A stretch of DNA of 38,695 nt from Alphaproteobacteria bacterium. GTDB lineage: Bacteria > Pseudomonadota > Alphaproteobacteria > Acetobacterales > Acetobacteraceae. Under the pieces are notes generated by a model that worked only from the letters and a program-made list of their open reading frames with translations, was not told the DNA's origin and ran no database searches. Shown here piece by piece: positions 7,577 through 15,002 of this stretch. The stretch lies in contig VGDM01000021.1 of assembly GCA_016869715.1 (NCBI GenBank), positions 1 through 38,695 of the forward strand, in the 5' to 3' direction. A program made the position numbers and the translations under genes. How positions within the stretch are numbered: position 1 is the first letter of the stretch; each line of letters opens with the position of its first letter.

Positions 7577-8713
7577 TCAGGGTCGGCCCAAAATTTCCTG
7601 ATTATGCTGGCCGATGCGCGGCGCCGGACGACGAGACAATGGCCGGCTACGATTGAAGGAAATCGGCAAACCAACCACGCGCGGGCCGCCTTGCGGAAGG
7701 GCTTGCATCATGTCCATGGCAGCGAATTGCGGGCTTGCCGCGAGCTCCGCAATGTCATTCACCGGGCCGCTTGGCACGCCCTCAGCCTCCAACGCGGCCA
7801 GCCAATGATCGCGCGGCTGCAGACGCAGCGCATCCGCAATCAAAGGCAAAAGTACCGCTTTGTTGCGCACGCGCGCGGGGCCGGTCGCGAAGCGCGCATC
7901 GCTCGCCCATTCCGGATGGCCGAGCACCTTCGCGCACCGCGCCCAAAGCCGATCATTCCCTGCCGCGAGGCATAGAGGCCGATCGGCGGTGTCAAACACC
8001 TGATAGGGCACAATCACCGCGCCACCCGTGCCGTGGCGCTTTGGGATATCGCCACTCGCCAGGTGATTATTCAAATGGCCTTCCACCCAATGCACGGCGG
8101 ACTCGAACAGTGACGTATCCACCAGGCAGCCCTTGCCAGTGCGGTCCCGCTGGCGCAAAGCCGCCAAGGCACCAATCACACAAAACATACCCGTCGCCTT
8201 GTCATTGATCGAAGCGCCGCAAAACGTCGGCGGGTCTTCTGGCCGGCCCGTAACAGACATCATGGCGCCATAGGCTTGCAGCAGCGGATCAAAACCGGGT
8301 TTTAACCGCATCGGCCCTTCGTGGCCAAAAGCCCAGATGGAGCAAAAGACCAGCCGAGGATGGCGCTTGAGCATCGCTTCCGGCCCGATGCCGATTTCAT
8401 CCACCACGCCAGGGCGCAGATTCTGAATCAGTACATCCGCCGTTTCCACAAGCTTGTGCAACGCTTCAACATCTTCGGGCTTTTTCAGATCAAGCGTGAT
8501 GGAACGCTTGTTGCGATTCTGCCCGTGGAAATAGAGCGAGGTTTCACCATCCGGCCCGAAGGGAGGTCCCCAGGCGCGCGCATCATCGCCGCCATCGGGC
8601 TTTTCCACCTTGATCACATCCGCACCCATATCGGCCATGATGACGCCGGCGAGGGGGCCTGCCAAAGCCTGACCCACTTCAATCACGCGCATGCCGTGCA
8701 GCGGCAATTCCAT
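7577..8713 (-). CDS. CaiB/BaiF (family III) CoA transferase
   Basis: A 378-residue type III CoA transferase. The N-terminus (MRVIEVGQALAGPLAG, MGADVIKVEKP) is the classic first part of the interlocked fold. Asp171 in INDKATGM aligns with the catalytic Asp of formyl-CoA transferase. A later region, AEGVPSGPVNDIAE, is also family-typical. Such enzymes move CoA between carboxylic acids, often to activate a catabolic substrate. ATG 8713 has GGGGGAG at good spacing; the extra codons up to 8785 lie in the hairpin repeat and are not coding. This is the first gene of the five-gene minus run; the next gene starts 77 bases on. Confidence 0.9.
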   Translation of the reverse strand: MELPLHGMRVIEVGQALAGPLAGVIMADMGADVIKVEKPDGGDDARAWGPPFGPDGETSLYFHGQNRNKRSITLDLKKPEDVEALHKLVETADVLIQNLRPGVVDEIGIGPEAMLKRHPRLVFCSIWAFGHEGPMRLKPGFDPLLQAYGAMMSVTGRPEDPPTFCGASINDKATGMFCVIGALAALRQRDRTGKGCLVDTSLFESAVHWVEGHLNNHLASGDIPKRHGTGGAVIVPYQVFDTADRPLCLAAGNDRLWARCAKVLGHPEWASDARFATGPARVRNKAVLLPLIADALRLQPRDHWLAALEAEGVPSGPVNDIAELAASPQFAAMDMMQALPQGGPRVVGLPISFNRSRPLSRRPAPRIGQHNQEILGRP

Positions 8714-8733
8714 TATTGTCTCCCCCGGTTTCT

Positions 8734-8790
8734 GAGCATTTTCAGGCCAAATGGCTTCATTTGGCGACTCGGAACATGCGATCAAACAAA
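8734..8790. repeat. Intergenic hairpin repeat, copy 2 (inverted relative to copy 1)
   Basis: Read on the minus strand this matches copy 1 along its whole length, from the T-rich end through GATCGCAT, CGAGTCGCC and the closing TGAAAATGCTC. The inner stem is GCCAAATG/CATTTGGC (8746-8753 with 8758-8765), perfect. Relative to copy 1 the stem carries a paired change, G to A on one side with C to T on the other, so base pairing is kept. The outer stem (8736-8743 with 8772-8779) has one mismatch. It lies in the leader between the GMC oxidoreductase stop and the CoA transferase start. Confidence 0.8.
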
Positions 8791-8798
8791 AGTCCAGA

Positions 8799-8832
8799 GC
8801 GTGTCCCGTGAACGGATGTGAACGGGATGCGC
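8799..8832. terminator. Hairpin downstream of the GMC oxidoreductase
   Basis: GCGTGTCCCGT (8799-8809) pairs with ACGGGATGCGC (8822-8832): eleven pairs including two G-T wobbles, with a 12-base loop. It begins one base after the GMC stop codon and abuts the hairpin repeat, so the two could form a composite terminator or processing site. There is no T run, and the wobbles favour folding in the plus-strand sense, so termination of the minus-strand gene is uncertain. Confidence 0.4.
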
Positions 8833-8833
8833 C

Positions 8834-10474
8834 TTAAAGCATGGGTTCCAGCGGCGGGCGGCCACGCATGAAATCCGATGCCTTTTCAGCAATCATCATT
8901 GTGGTGGCGTAGGTATTGGCCGAGGTCATGTTCGGCATCACGGAAGCATCCACCACGCGTAAGCCTTCCAGCCCATGCACGCGCAACCTGTCATCCACCA
9001 CAGCGGTTGGGTCCGTATTCGGCCCCATGCGCGCGGTGCCGATCAAATGATAGGTGGTTGACCCATTGCGCCTTGCGAAATCCATCAGCTCATCATCGGA
9101 ATCGATATGCGGGCCGGGCAGGGCTTCCGCTTCCAGGAAGGGGCTGAGTTCTGGCGTATTGAGCAAGCGCCGGATCAGCCGAATTCCCCCCAGATGCACG
9201 CGCCGATCCATGGGATCAGACAAATAATTCGGCTGGATTTCGGGATCATCAAATACATCGGCCGTCTTCGCGCGCACCCAGCCGATACTTTCCGGCCGAT
9301 GCTGCCAGGCGCCGGCGGTCACGCCCGGATAATCATCCAGCACATAGACCTTGCCTTCCGCATAAGACCCCGGCGTGAAGACACATTGCAGATCGGGTTG
9401 ATCCAGCCCTTCAAAGGATTTCCAGAAAACATAGACATGCGATGGCACGGTGGCGAGGATGGAAGGCCGCCCCATCGCCCATCGCGCCACCTGCCCGGCA
9501 AGCTTCACACCACGCGCCAATTCATTCAGTGTGGTGACACCTGGCCTGGCGCGCATCACGACGCGCGTTGCATAATGGTCGCGGAAATTCTCGCCCACAC
9601 CACGCAATTCATGCAGCACCGGCACGCTAAGCTTTTGTAATAGCCAGCCAGGACCAATGCCGGATACCTGCAACAATCGCGCGGTATTCGCGGTGCCGGC
9701 CGAGATGATCACTTCCCGCCGCGCACGTACTTCACGCGGTGTGCCGCCGCGCCGGTTCAAATAGCGCACGCCAATCGCGCGCTTGCCCTCCAGAATAATC
9801 CCGCAGGCCCGCGCATTCGTGCGCACATCAAGCGTCTTGCGTGCCATGGCAGGATACAGAAAGCCGCGCGCGGCCGAGATGCGTCGCCCGCGATGAATGG
9901 TACGCTGAAAATACCCAACCCCAGCCTGATTGCCATTATTATAATCCGGGTTGCGCGGAATGCCGGCAGCGACACAGCCGGCGATAAAGGCTTCCGATAC
10001 GGGATTGAACAAATCCATATCGGTGACAGGCACGCCACCATCGCGCCCGCGGCGTTCCTCACCAAAGCCGAGGCGTTTCTCGCTCCGCTTGTAATAGGGC
10101 AGGCAATCCGCATAGCCCCAACCGCGATTGCCGCGCTGCCCCCAGCTATCCTGATCCCCCGGCTGACCACGATTATAGATCATGCCATTGATCGAAGAAC
10201 CGCCACCCAGCGTGCGGCCTTGGACGGTTTTCACGCGACGCCCGGCGGTATTCTCGGTGGGCTCAGTGCTGAATTGCCAGGTGATGTCGGGATTCACCAA
10301 AGCCTTGATAAATCCTGCAGGAATATGAATGAAGGGGTTGGTATCGGGCGGGCCGGCTTCCAGTACGCAAACGGTGGTTTCCGGGTCTTCCGTTAGCCGC
10401 GCTGCAAGAATGGACCCCGCCGCCCCTGCACCCACAATCACGTAATCGAAGGTATCGGCATCCGCTTCAGCCAT
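8834..10474 (-). CDS. GMC-family oxidoreductase (choline dehydrogenase-like), 546 aa
   Basis: FAD-dependent alcohol dehydrogenase/oxidase of the glucose-methanol-choline family. The N-terminal dinucleotide fold is GAGAAG (15-20) with LEAG following; the GMC signature is GGGSSINGMIYNRG. Active-site His476 (TYHLIGTARMG) and Asn520 (TSANTY) are 44 residues apart, the same spacing as the choline oxidase His/Asn pair. The ATG at 10474 has GAGGAAG upstream; the longer frame to 10663 would run into the divergent hydrolase gene. The protein is soluble with no signal peptide visible. It oxidises a primary or secondary alcohol, identity unknown. It may be co-transcribed with the CoA transferase operon downstream if the intervening hairpins do not terminate. 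Confidence 0.9.
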   Translation of the reverse strand: MAEADADTFDYVIVGAGAAGSILAARLTEDPETTVCVLEAGPPDTNPFIHIPAGFIKALVNPDITWQFSTEPTENTAGRRVKTVQGRTLGGGSSINGMIYNRGQPGDQDSWGQRGNRGWGYADCLPYYKRSEKRLGFGEERRGRDGGVPVTDMDLFNPVSEAFIAGCVAAGIPRNPDYNNGNQAGVGYFQRTIHRGRRISAARGFLYPAMARKTLDVRTNARACGIILEGKRAIGVRYLNRRGGTPREVRARREVIISAGTANTARLLQVSGIGPGWLLQKLSVPVLHELRGVGENFRDHYATRVVMRARPGVTTLNELARGVKLAGQVARWAMGRPSILATVPSHVYVFWKSFEGLDQPDLQCVFTPGSYAEGKVYVLDDYPGVTAGAWQHRPESIGWVRAKTADVFDDPEIQPNYLSDPMDRRVHLGGIRLIRRLLNTPELSPFLEAEALPGPHIDSDDELMDFARRNGSTTYHLIGTARMGPNTDPTAVVDDRLRVHGLEGLRVVDASVMPNMTSANTYATTMMIAEKASDFMRGRPPLEPML

Positions 10475-10592
10475 GGTTGCTTCCTCATGCGTTTCGGCCC
10501 GAAGCCTAGCAAGGATTGGTTGGGATGCCAGCCCAAGACAGGCGCGCCATTTTGCCCCATGATGCCGCGAAAGCCTTGGGGAACAGACAGCC

Positions 10593-11441
10593 ATGACCAA
10601 CCCAGTCGCATTTGCCGCACCGCCTCGCCGTGCCGGCTGGCTTGAACGCCCCGATGCGCGCATCCGCTATGAGGTGACGGGCGAAGGCCCCACCATTGTC
10701 TTCGCGCATGGGCTGGGTGGCAATCTCATGTCCTGGTGGCAGCAGGTCGCGCATTTCGCGCCGCGCTATACGTGTGTTGCCTTTTCCCATCGCGGTTTTT
10801 TCCCTTCTAGCGCGCCGACGGCAGGGCCAGATCCCGCTGCCTATGCCGCTGATCTCGCGGCCCTGGTGGATGAGCTCGGCCTTGGCGATATTCGCATCAT
10901 TTGCCAATCCATGGGCGGCTGGACCGGCATTGAATATGCGCTGCTGCGCCCGGGGCGCGTGAAGGCTTTGGTGCTGGGGGCCACCACCGGTACGCTCGAC
11001 CCGCGCCAGATGCGCGAACCAGAGCGATCACGCCTAAAGACCTGGCAGGAAGAAAGCGCGGCAGCGCGCGCAGCGGGGCTAAAGCGCCATATCAACCCGG
11101 CGGCCGGCGCGCGCATGGCAGCGGAACAGCCGATGCTGTATCACCTCTATAACCACGTCTATGGCCTGACCCAGGGCTTTGATCGTGAAGCGGTGCGCGC
11201 GCGGCTGCAGGCTGGGCGCAACCGCGCCCCGGAGTCCTTCGCTGCCGCGCAATGCCCGCTGCTGTTCATCCCGAGTGAGGAAGATATCGTGCTGCCGCCC
11301 TTCGCCGCGCGCGCCATGGCCAGCGCCATTCCTGGCGCGCGTTACGCCGTGCTGCATAAGGCTGGCCATTCCGGCCATTTTGAGCGCGCGAGCGCCTTCA
11401 ACGCTTTGGTGGATGCTTTCTTTGAGGAGATTGGCGCATGA
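10593..11441 (+). CDS. Alpha/beta hydrolase
   Basis: A 282-residue alpha/beta-hydrolase-fold enzyme. The oxyanion loop is HGLGGN (39-44). The nucleophile elbow CQSMGG places Ser106 and departs slightly from G-x-S-x-G. The likely acid is the Asp of PSEEDIVLPP, and the catalytic His lies in KAGHSGHFE near residue 259 or 262. The closest pattern is the 3-oxoadipate enol-lactonase/non-haem peroxidase-like group, but the substrate cannot be named. It is transcribed divergently from the GMC gene across 118 bases in which I see no clear promoter or operator. Its stop overlaps the start of the next gene (ATGA), implying joint function. Confidence 0.85.
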   Translation: MTNPVAFAAPPRRAGWLERPDARIRYEVTGEGPTIVFAHGLGGNLMSWWQQVAHFAPRYTCVAFSHRGFFPSSAPTAGPDPAAYAADLAALVDELGLGDIRIICQSMGGWTGIEYALLRPGRVKALVLGATTGTLDPRQMREPERSRLKTWQEESAAARAAGLKRHINPAAGARMAAEQPMLYHLYNHVYGLTQGFDREAVRARLQAGRNRAPESFAAAQCPLLFIPSEEDIVLPPFAARAMASAIPGARYAVLHKAGHSGHFERASAFNALVDAFFEEIGA

Positions 11442-12286
11442 ATGCCATGACACTTTCGATTTGTGTGGATGATTACCCGCATACCATGGCGCTGCATCGC
11501 GGCGAGACCGCGAGTGCCTCGCTTAGCCTTGCGATGCAGGTGGTAAAGCCCATCAGCAAGGCTTTCGCGCCCATGGTGCGCGAAGGGCGTTTTGACATCA
11601 GCGAAATGGCGATTGCAACTTTTCTGATGGCGAAAGCCGCCGGCCGAGATTTGGTGCTGCTGCCTTTAGTCGTCGCGGAACGCTTTCAGGAAACCGCGAT
11701 GTTCTGCCGCGCGGGGAGGGGTATTGAAGCCCCCGCCGATTTGGCCGGCAAGCGGATTGGCGTGCGCGCTTATAGCCAAACCACCGGCATGTGGATCAGG
11801 GGCGTTTTGCAGGAAAGTTTTGGGCTATGCGCGGATGCGATGCGGTGGGTGACGTTTGAAGACGCGCATGAACCAAGCTTCCGCGACCCGCCCTGGGTAC
11901 AGCGCGCACGTGCTGACGAAACCTTGAACCGTATATTCGAAAGCGGTGCGTTGGATGCTGCCATCATGGGCTTCGAATTACCCGCTGGTGATGATGTGCG
12001 CACCGTCTTCCCGGACCCTCCCGCAGCGGGTGCGGCGTTTCAAGCGCGTTATGGCTTCAAGCCCGTCAATCATCTTGTGGTGATCAAGGGCGCCCATGCG
12101 CGTGATGCCGCGCTGGTGGCTGAAGTGCTGCGCCAATTCAACGCGGCTGGTACCGCGCCCCGCAGCCGCGCCGCGCTGAACCCAGCGCTGGAATTGGCAT
12201 CATGTTGGTGCGCCGATCAGGGGCTGATGGCGCGCCCGCTCAGCCTTGACGAAATCTGGGCGGGCCTGCCGGTAGCGGTGGCGTGA
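11438..12286 (+). CDS. 4,5-dihydroxyphthalate decarboxylase-like protein (type-2 periplasmic-binding fold), cytosolic
   Basis: A 282-residue protein with the two-lobed type-2 binding-protein fold of the DHPD subgroup. Markers are FDISEMAIATFLMAKAAGRD near residues 52-71, LAGKRIGVRAYSQTTGMWIRG, and a C-terminal helix pattern with DEIW. There is no signal peptide: the N-terminus MNAMTLSICVDDYPH goes straight into the first strand. A cytosolic enzyme (decarboxylase-type) is therefore more likely than a transport receptor, though a sensor role is possible. It is translationally coupled to the alpha/beta hydrolase. A second family member, frameshifted, lies at 29155-30101. The gene ends 4 bases before the convergent amidohydrolase. 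Confidence 0.75.
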   Translation: MNAMTLSICVDDYPHTMALHRGETASASLSLAMQVVKPISKAFAPMVREGRFDISEMAIATFLMAKAAGRDLVLLPLVVAERFQETAMFCRAGRGIEAPADLAGKRIGVRAYSQTTGMWIRGVLQESFGLCADAMRWVTFEDAHEPSFRDPPWVQRARADETLNRIFESGALDAAIMGFELPAGDDVRTVFPDPPAAGAAFQARYGFKPVNHLVVIKGAHARDAALVAEVLRQFNAAGTAPRSRAALNPALELASCWCADQGLMARPLSLDEIWAGLPVAVA

Positions 12287-12290
12287 TGGC

Positions 12291-14003
12291 TTAAGCGACC
12301 TTGGCGCCGCGTACCAAGTGCCCAGGCAGCGCGCCGGTTGCTTCCCCTTCGCGATAAACGGGCGTGCCTGCAACGATAGTGGCGACATAGCCTTGCGCCT
12401 TTTGGATCAGCCGCTTGCCGCCGGCGGGCAGATCGTAATGCATTTTGGGCATCTCCAGCGCCAGTCGGCCGAAATCAATCACATTGATATCGGCCTTCTT
12501 GCCCGGCGCCAGAATGCCACGATCCTTAAGGCCGAGCGCATGCGCATTATCGCGCGAAATGCGCTTCACTACGAATTCCAGCGGCAGGCGCGGCCCGCGC
12601 GCACGATCCCGCGCCCAATGCACCAGCATATGCGTCATGCAGGACGCATCGCAGATATAACCAACATGCGCGCCACCATCGCCAAGCCCCATCAGCGTAT
12701 GCGGATGCGTCACCATATTGCGGATCGCGGTCAAATCTCCATCCGCGTAGTTTAGGATGGGCCGGTTCAGAATGGCGCGGCCATCCTTTTCCATCATCAT
12801 GTCAAAGCAAAGTGCCGCCGGGTCCATACCACGCGCCGCCGCCATCGCCGCCACTGATTTTTCGGGCGGAGGCTCATAATCAGGCGGATCGCCAAGCGCA
12901 AAAATCTTTTCCCAATTATTCAGCCGCACGCGTAGTGCCGGGTCTTCCGTGGGTTCGGCCAGGATGCGCGCGCGCAAGGCTGTGTCGCGCAGCGCAGCGA
13001 TGCGCTTTTCAAACGGTAGATGCGCAATCGCCTGATAGGAAGCGCGCATCAGGAAGGGGTGCTGCGAAAGCTCAAAGCCGAACATCAAGCCAACGGGCCG
13101 ACCCATTACCTGACCATACATGGGCACACCGGCCTCATGCGCGGCTTCCACCTTATCCAGCAGCCAGCGCCACAGACCTGGCTTGGATTCCCGTTGCAAG
13201 ATGGAGAATGTCATTGGTCGGCCCGATGCCGCAGCGATGCGTTGCAGGCGCGCAAATTCATCTTCAGGATCGTCAAAATCCGAAATCACCTGCATCCAGC
13301 CCGAACCTTGCGCGCGAATGGCGCGCGCGATGGTCTCTAACTCGGCCTCTGGCGTGCCGAGGGTTGGGATATGCCGACCATCCAAGGTGCGATGCGCAAT
13401 GGCGCGCGATGTCGAAAAGCCAAGCGCGCCGGCAGCAAGTCCCTCAGCGGTCAGTCGCGCCATCTCAGCGCATTGTTCGGGTGTCGCCACCGCATGCGCC
13501 TCGGCCGTTTCGCCCATCACATGCACGCGCAAGGGCGCATGCGTCACCATGGCGGCGACATCCATGTCATAGGGCCGCGCATCAAGCGCATCCATGTATT
13601 CGGGGAAGCTTTCCCAATTCCAGGGCAGGCCTTCGGTCAGCACAACCTCCGGCAAATCCTCCACACCCTCCATCAGCTTCACCAGCATGTCGCGCCGATC
13701 CGGCCTGCAGGGCGCGAAACCCACGCCGCAATTGCCAAGCAGCGCCGTGGTCACGCCATTGATGGAAGAAGACAGCAGCCGGCTGCTCCAGGTGGCTTGG
13801 GCATCGTAATGCGTATGGATATCCACAAAGCCCGGCGTAACGATTAGCCCCTTCGCGTCAATCTCCTCCGGCGCGCGGGCGGAGATTTTGCCTATTTCCA
13901 GGATGCGCCCATCGCAAATGGCGATATCGGCTTCATAGGGTGGCGCACCTGTGCCATCCACCAGCGTGCCACCACGAATGATCAGGCTTGCGTCGCGTGC
14001 CAT
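12291..14003 (-). CDS. N-acyl-D-amino-acid deacylase-like amidohydrolase
   Basis: A 570-residue amidohydrolase-superfamily enzyme of the COG3653 D-aminoacylase/dihydroorotase-like group. An N-terminal beta-sandwich strand set (LIIRGGTLVDGTG) precedes metal ligands His63 and His65 in VDIHTHYDAQ. GNCGVGFAPCRP is typical of the group, GDGGAHVGYICD carries a late Asp, and a C-terminal sandwich return follows (GKKADINVID). It hydrolyses amide or cyclic amide bonds in the cytosol; the N-acyl-D-amino acid substrate is a family-level guess. The start ATG is at 14003; the MDR gene upstream ends 11 bases earlier in transcription order, so the two are probably cotranscribed. Confidence 0.85.
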   Translation of the reverse strand: MARDASLIIRGGTLVDGTGAPPYEADIAICDGRILEIGKISARAPEEIDAKGLIVTPGFVDIHTHYDAQATWSSRLLSSSINGVTTALLGNCGVGFAPCRPDRRDMLVKLMEGVEDLPEVVLTEGLPWNWESFPEYMDALDARPYDMDVAAMVTHAPLRVHVMGETAEAHAVATPEQCAEMARLTAEGLAAGALGFSTSRAIAHRTLDGRHIPTLGTPEAELETIARAIRAQGSGWMQVISDFDDPEDEFARLQRIAAASGRPMTFSILQRESKPGLWRWLLDKVEAAHEAGVPMYGQVMGRPVGLMFGFELSQHPFLMRASYQAIAHLPFEKRIAALRDTALRARILAEPTEDPALRVRLNNWEKIFALGDPPDYEPPPEKSVAAMAAARGMDPAALCFDMMMEKDGRAILNRPILNYADGDLTAIRNMVTHPHTLMGLGDGGAHVGYICDASCMTHMLVHWARDRARGPRLPLEFVVKRISRDNAHALGLKDRGILAPGKKADINVIDFGRLALEMPKMHYDLPAGGKRLIQKAQGYVATIVAGTPVYREGEATGALPGHLVRGAKVA

Positions 14004-14014
14004 GGGGGTTTCCT

Positions 14015-14998
14015 TTAGGTTTTCAGGATGATTTTGCCAAGATGCGCATTGGCCTTCATATGCGCGAGCGCTTCGACCGCTTCATCAAGCGCAAAGACGC
14101 GGTCAATCGGCAAATTGAATACGCCTTCATCCACGCCATTGCGCAAATCGCGCTTTGCCACGCGTTCTTCTTCGCGGATTTCGGCGACACTGCGCGTACG
14201 ATGCGTGACCCCGATATAGGCAATGCGGCGCGTGGCGTGTAGATCAAAGTCGAAATCGCTACGCGCCCCGCCAAGCCGCCCGACATTCACAATGCGGCCC
14301 AGAATGGCGGTGGCGCGCATGGCGGCATTGATGGTCCCGCCCGAGACCTGGTCAATCACCAATTGCACACCGCGCCCTTCGGTCAGCGCCAGCACCTGAT
14401 CCGCCCAATCGGCGTCATTGGTGTTCACCGCGTGATCCGCACCGAAGTCTTTGAGCCGTGCCCGCCGTTCGGCATTGGTGGAGGTGCCAATCACCAGCCC
14501 CGCGCCCATATATTTCGCGATCTGCATGCCCATTAGCCCAACGCCGCTGGAGGCACCCAGGATCAGCACTGCGTCACCCTTGGCCAAACGGCCATTGGAA
14601 ATGAGCGCATCATGCATGGTGGAAAGCGCCACCGGCAACGTCGCGGCCTTTTCCCAGGACATGTTGCGGTCCGGCACCGGTTGCACGCGACCCATATCGG
14701 CAATGGCATATTCCGCATAGCCACCGGAACCGGCGCACATCACGCGATCACCTGGCTTGATGCCAGCAACGCCGGCGCCCACTGCGGCAACCTCACCAGC
14801 GAATTCCAGCCCCAGAATGGTGCCGGCACCCCCCATGCGGCCATGCGCATGCCCAGCCGCAACGCCAAGATCAGCGCGGTTGAGACCCGCTGCGCGCACC
14901 CGCACCAATACCTGCTCTGGTCCCGGCACCGGGCGCGGTGCCTGCTGCACTTTGACGCCCTCAGCAGTCACCACCGCGGCCTTCATGGTTTCGGTCAT
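14015..14998 (-). CDS. Zinc-independent MDR oxidoreductase (quinone reductase-like)
   Basis: A 327-residue medium-chain dehydrogenase/reductase. The N-terminal GroES-like domain includes GLNRADL and LGLEFAGEVAAVG. The NAD(P)-binding motif LGASSGVG lies at 147-154. A C-terminal HLGKIILKT is typical of zeta-crystallin/quinone oxidoreductases. The structural zinc Cys cluster of alcohol dehydrogenases is absent. The start at 14998 (MTETMK) has AGGGGAT about 7 bases upstream; 15016 is a weaker alternative. The stop of the upstream binding-protein gene lies 4 bases before, which supports one operon. It likely reduces an enone or quinone with NADPH. Confidence 0.85.
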   Translation of the reverse strand: MTETMKAAVVTAEGVKVQQAPRPVPGPEQVLVRVRAAGLNRADLGVAAGHAHGRMGGAGTILGLEFAGEVAAVGAGVAGIKPGDRVMCAGSGGYAEYAIADMGRVQPVPDRNMSWEKAATLPVALSTMHDALISNGRLAKGDAVLILGASSGVGLMGMQIAKYMGAGLVIGTSTNAERRARLKDFGADHAVNTNDADWADQVLALTEGRGVQLVIDQVSGGTINAAMRATAILGRIVNVGRLGGARSDFDFDLHATRRIAYIGVTHRTRSVAEIREEERVAKRDLRNGVDEGVFNLPIDRVFALDEAVEALAHMKANAHLGKIILKT

Positions 14999-15002
14999 GC
15001 TA

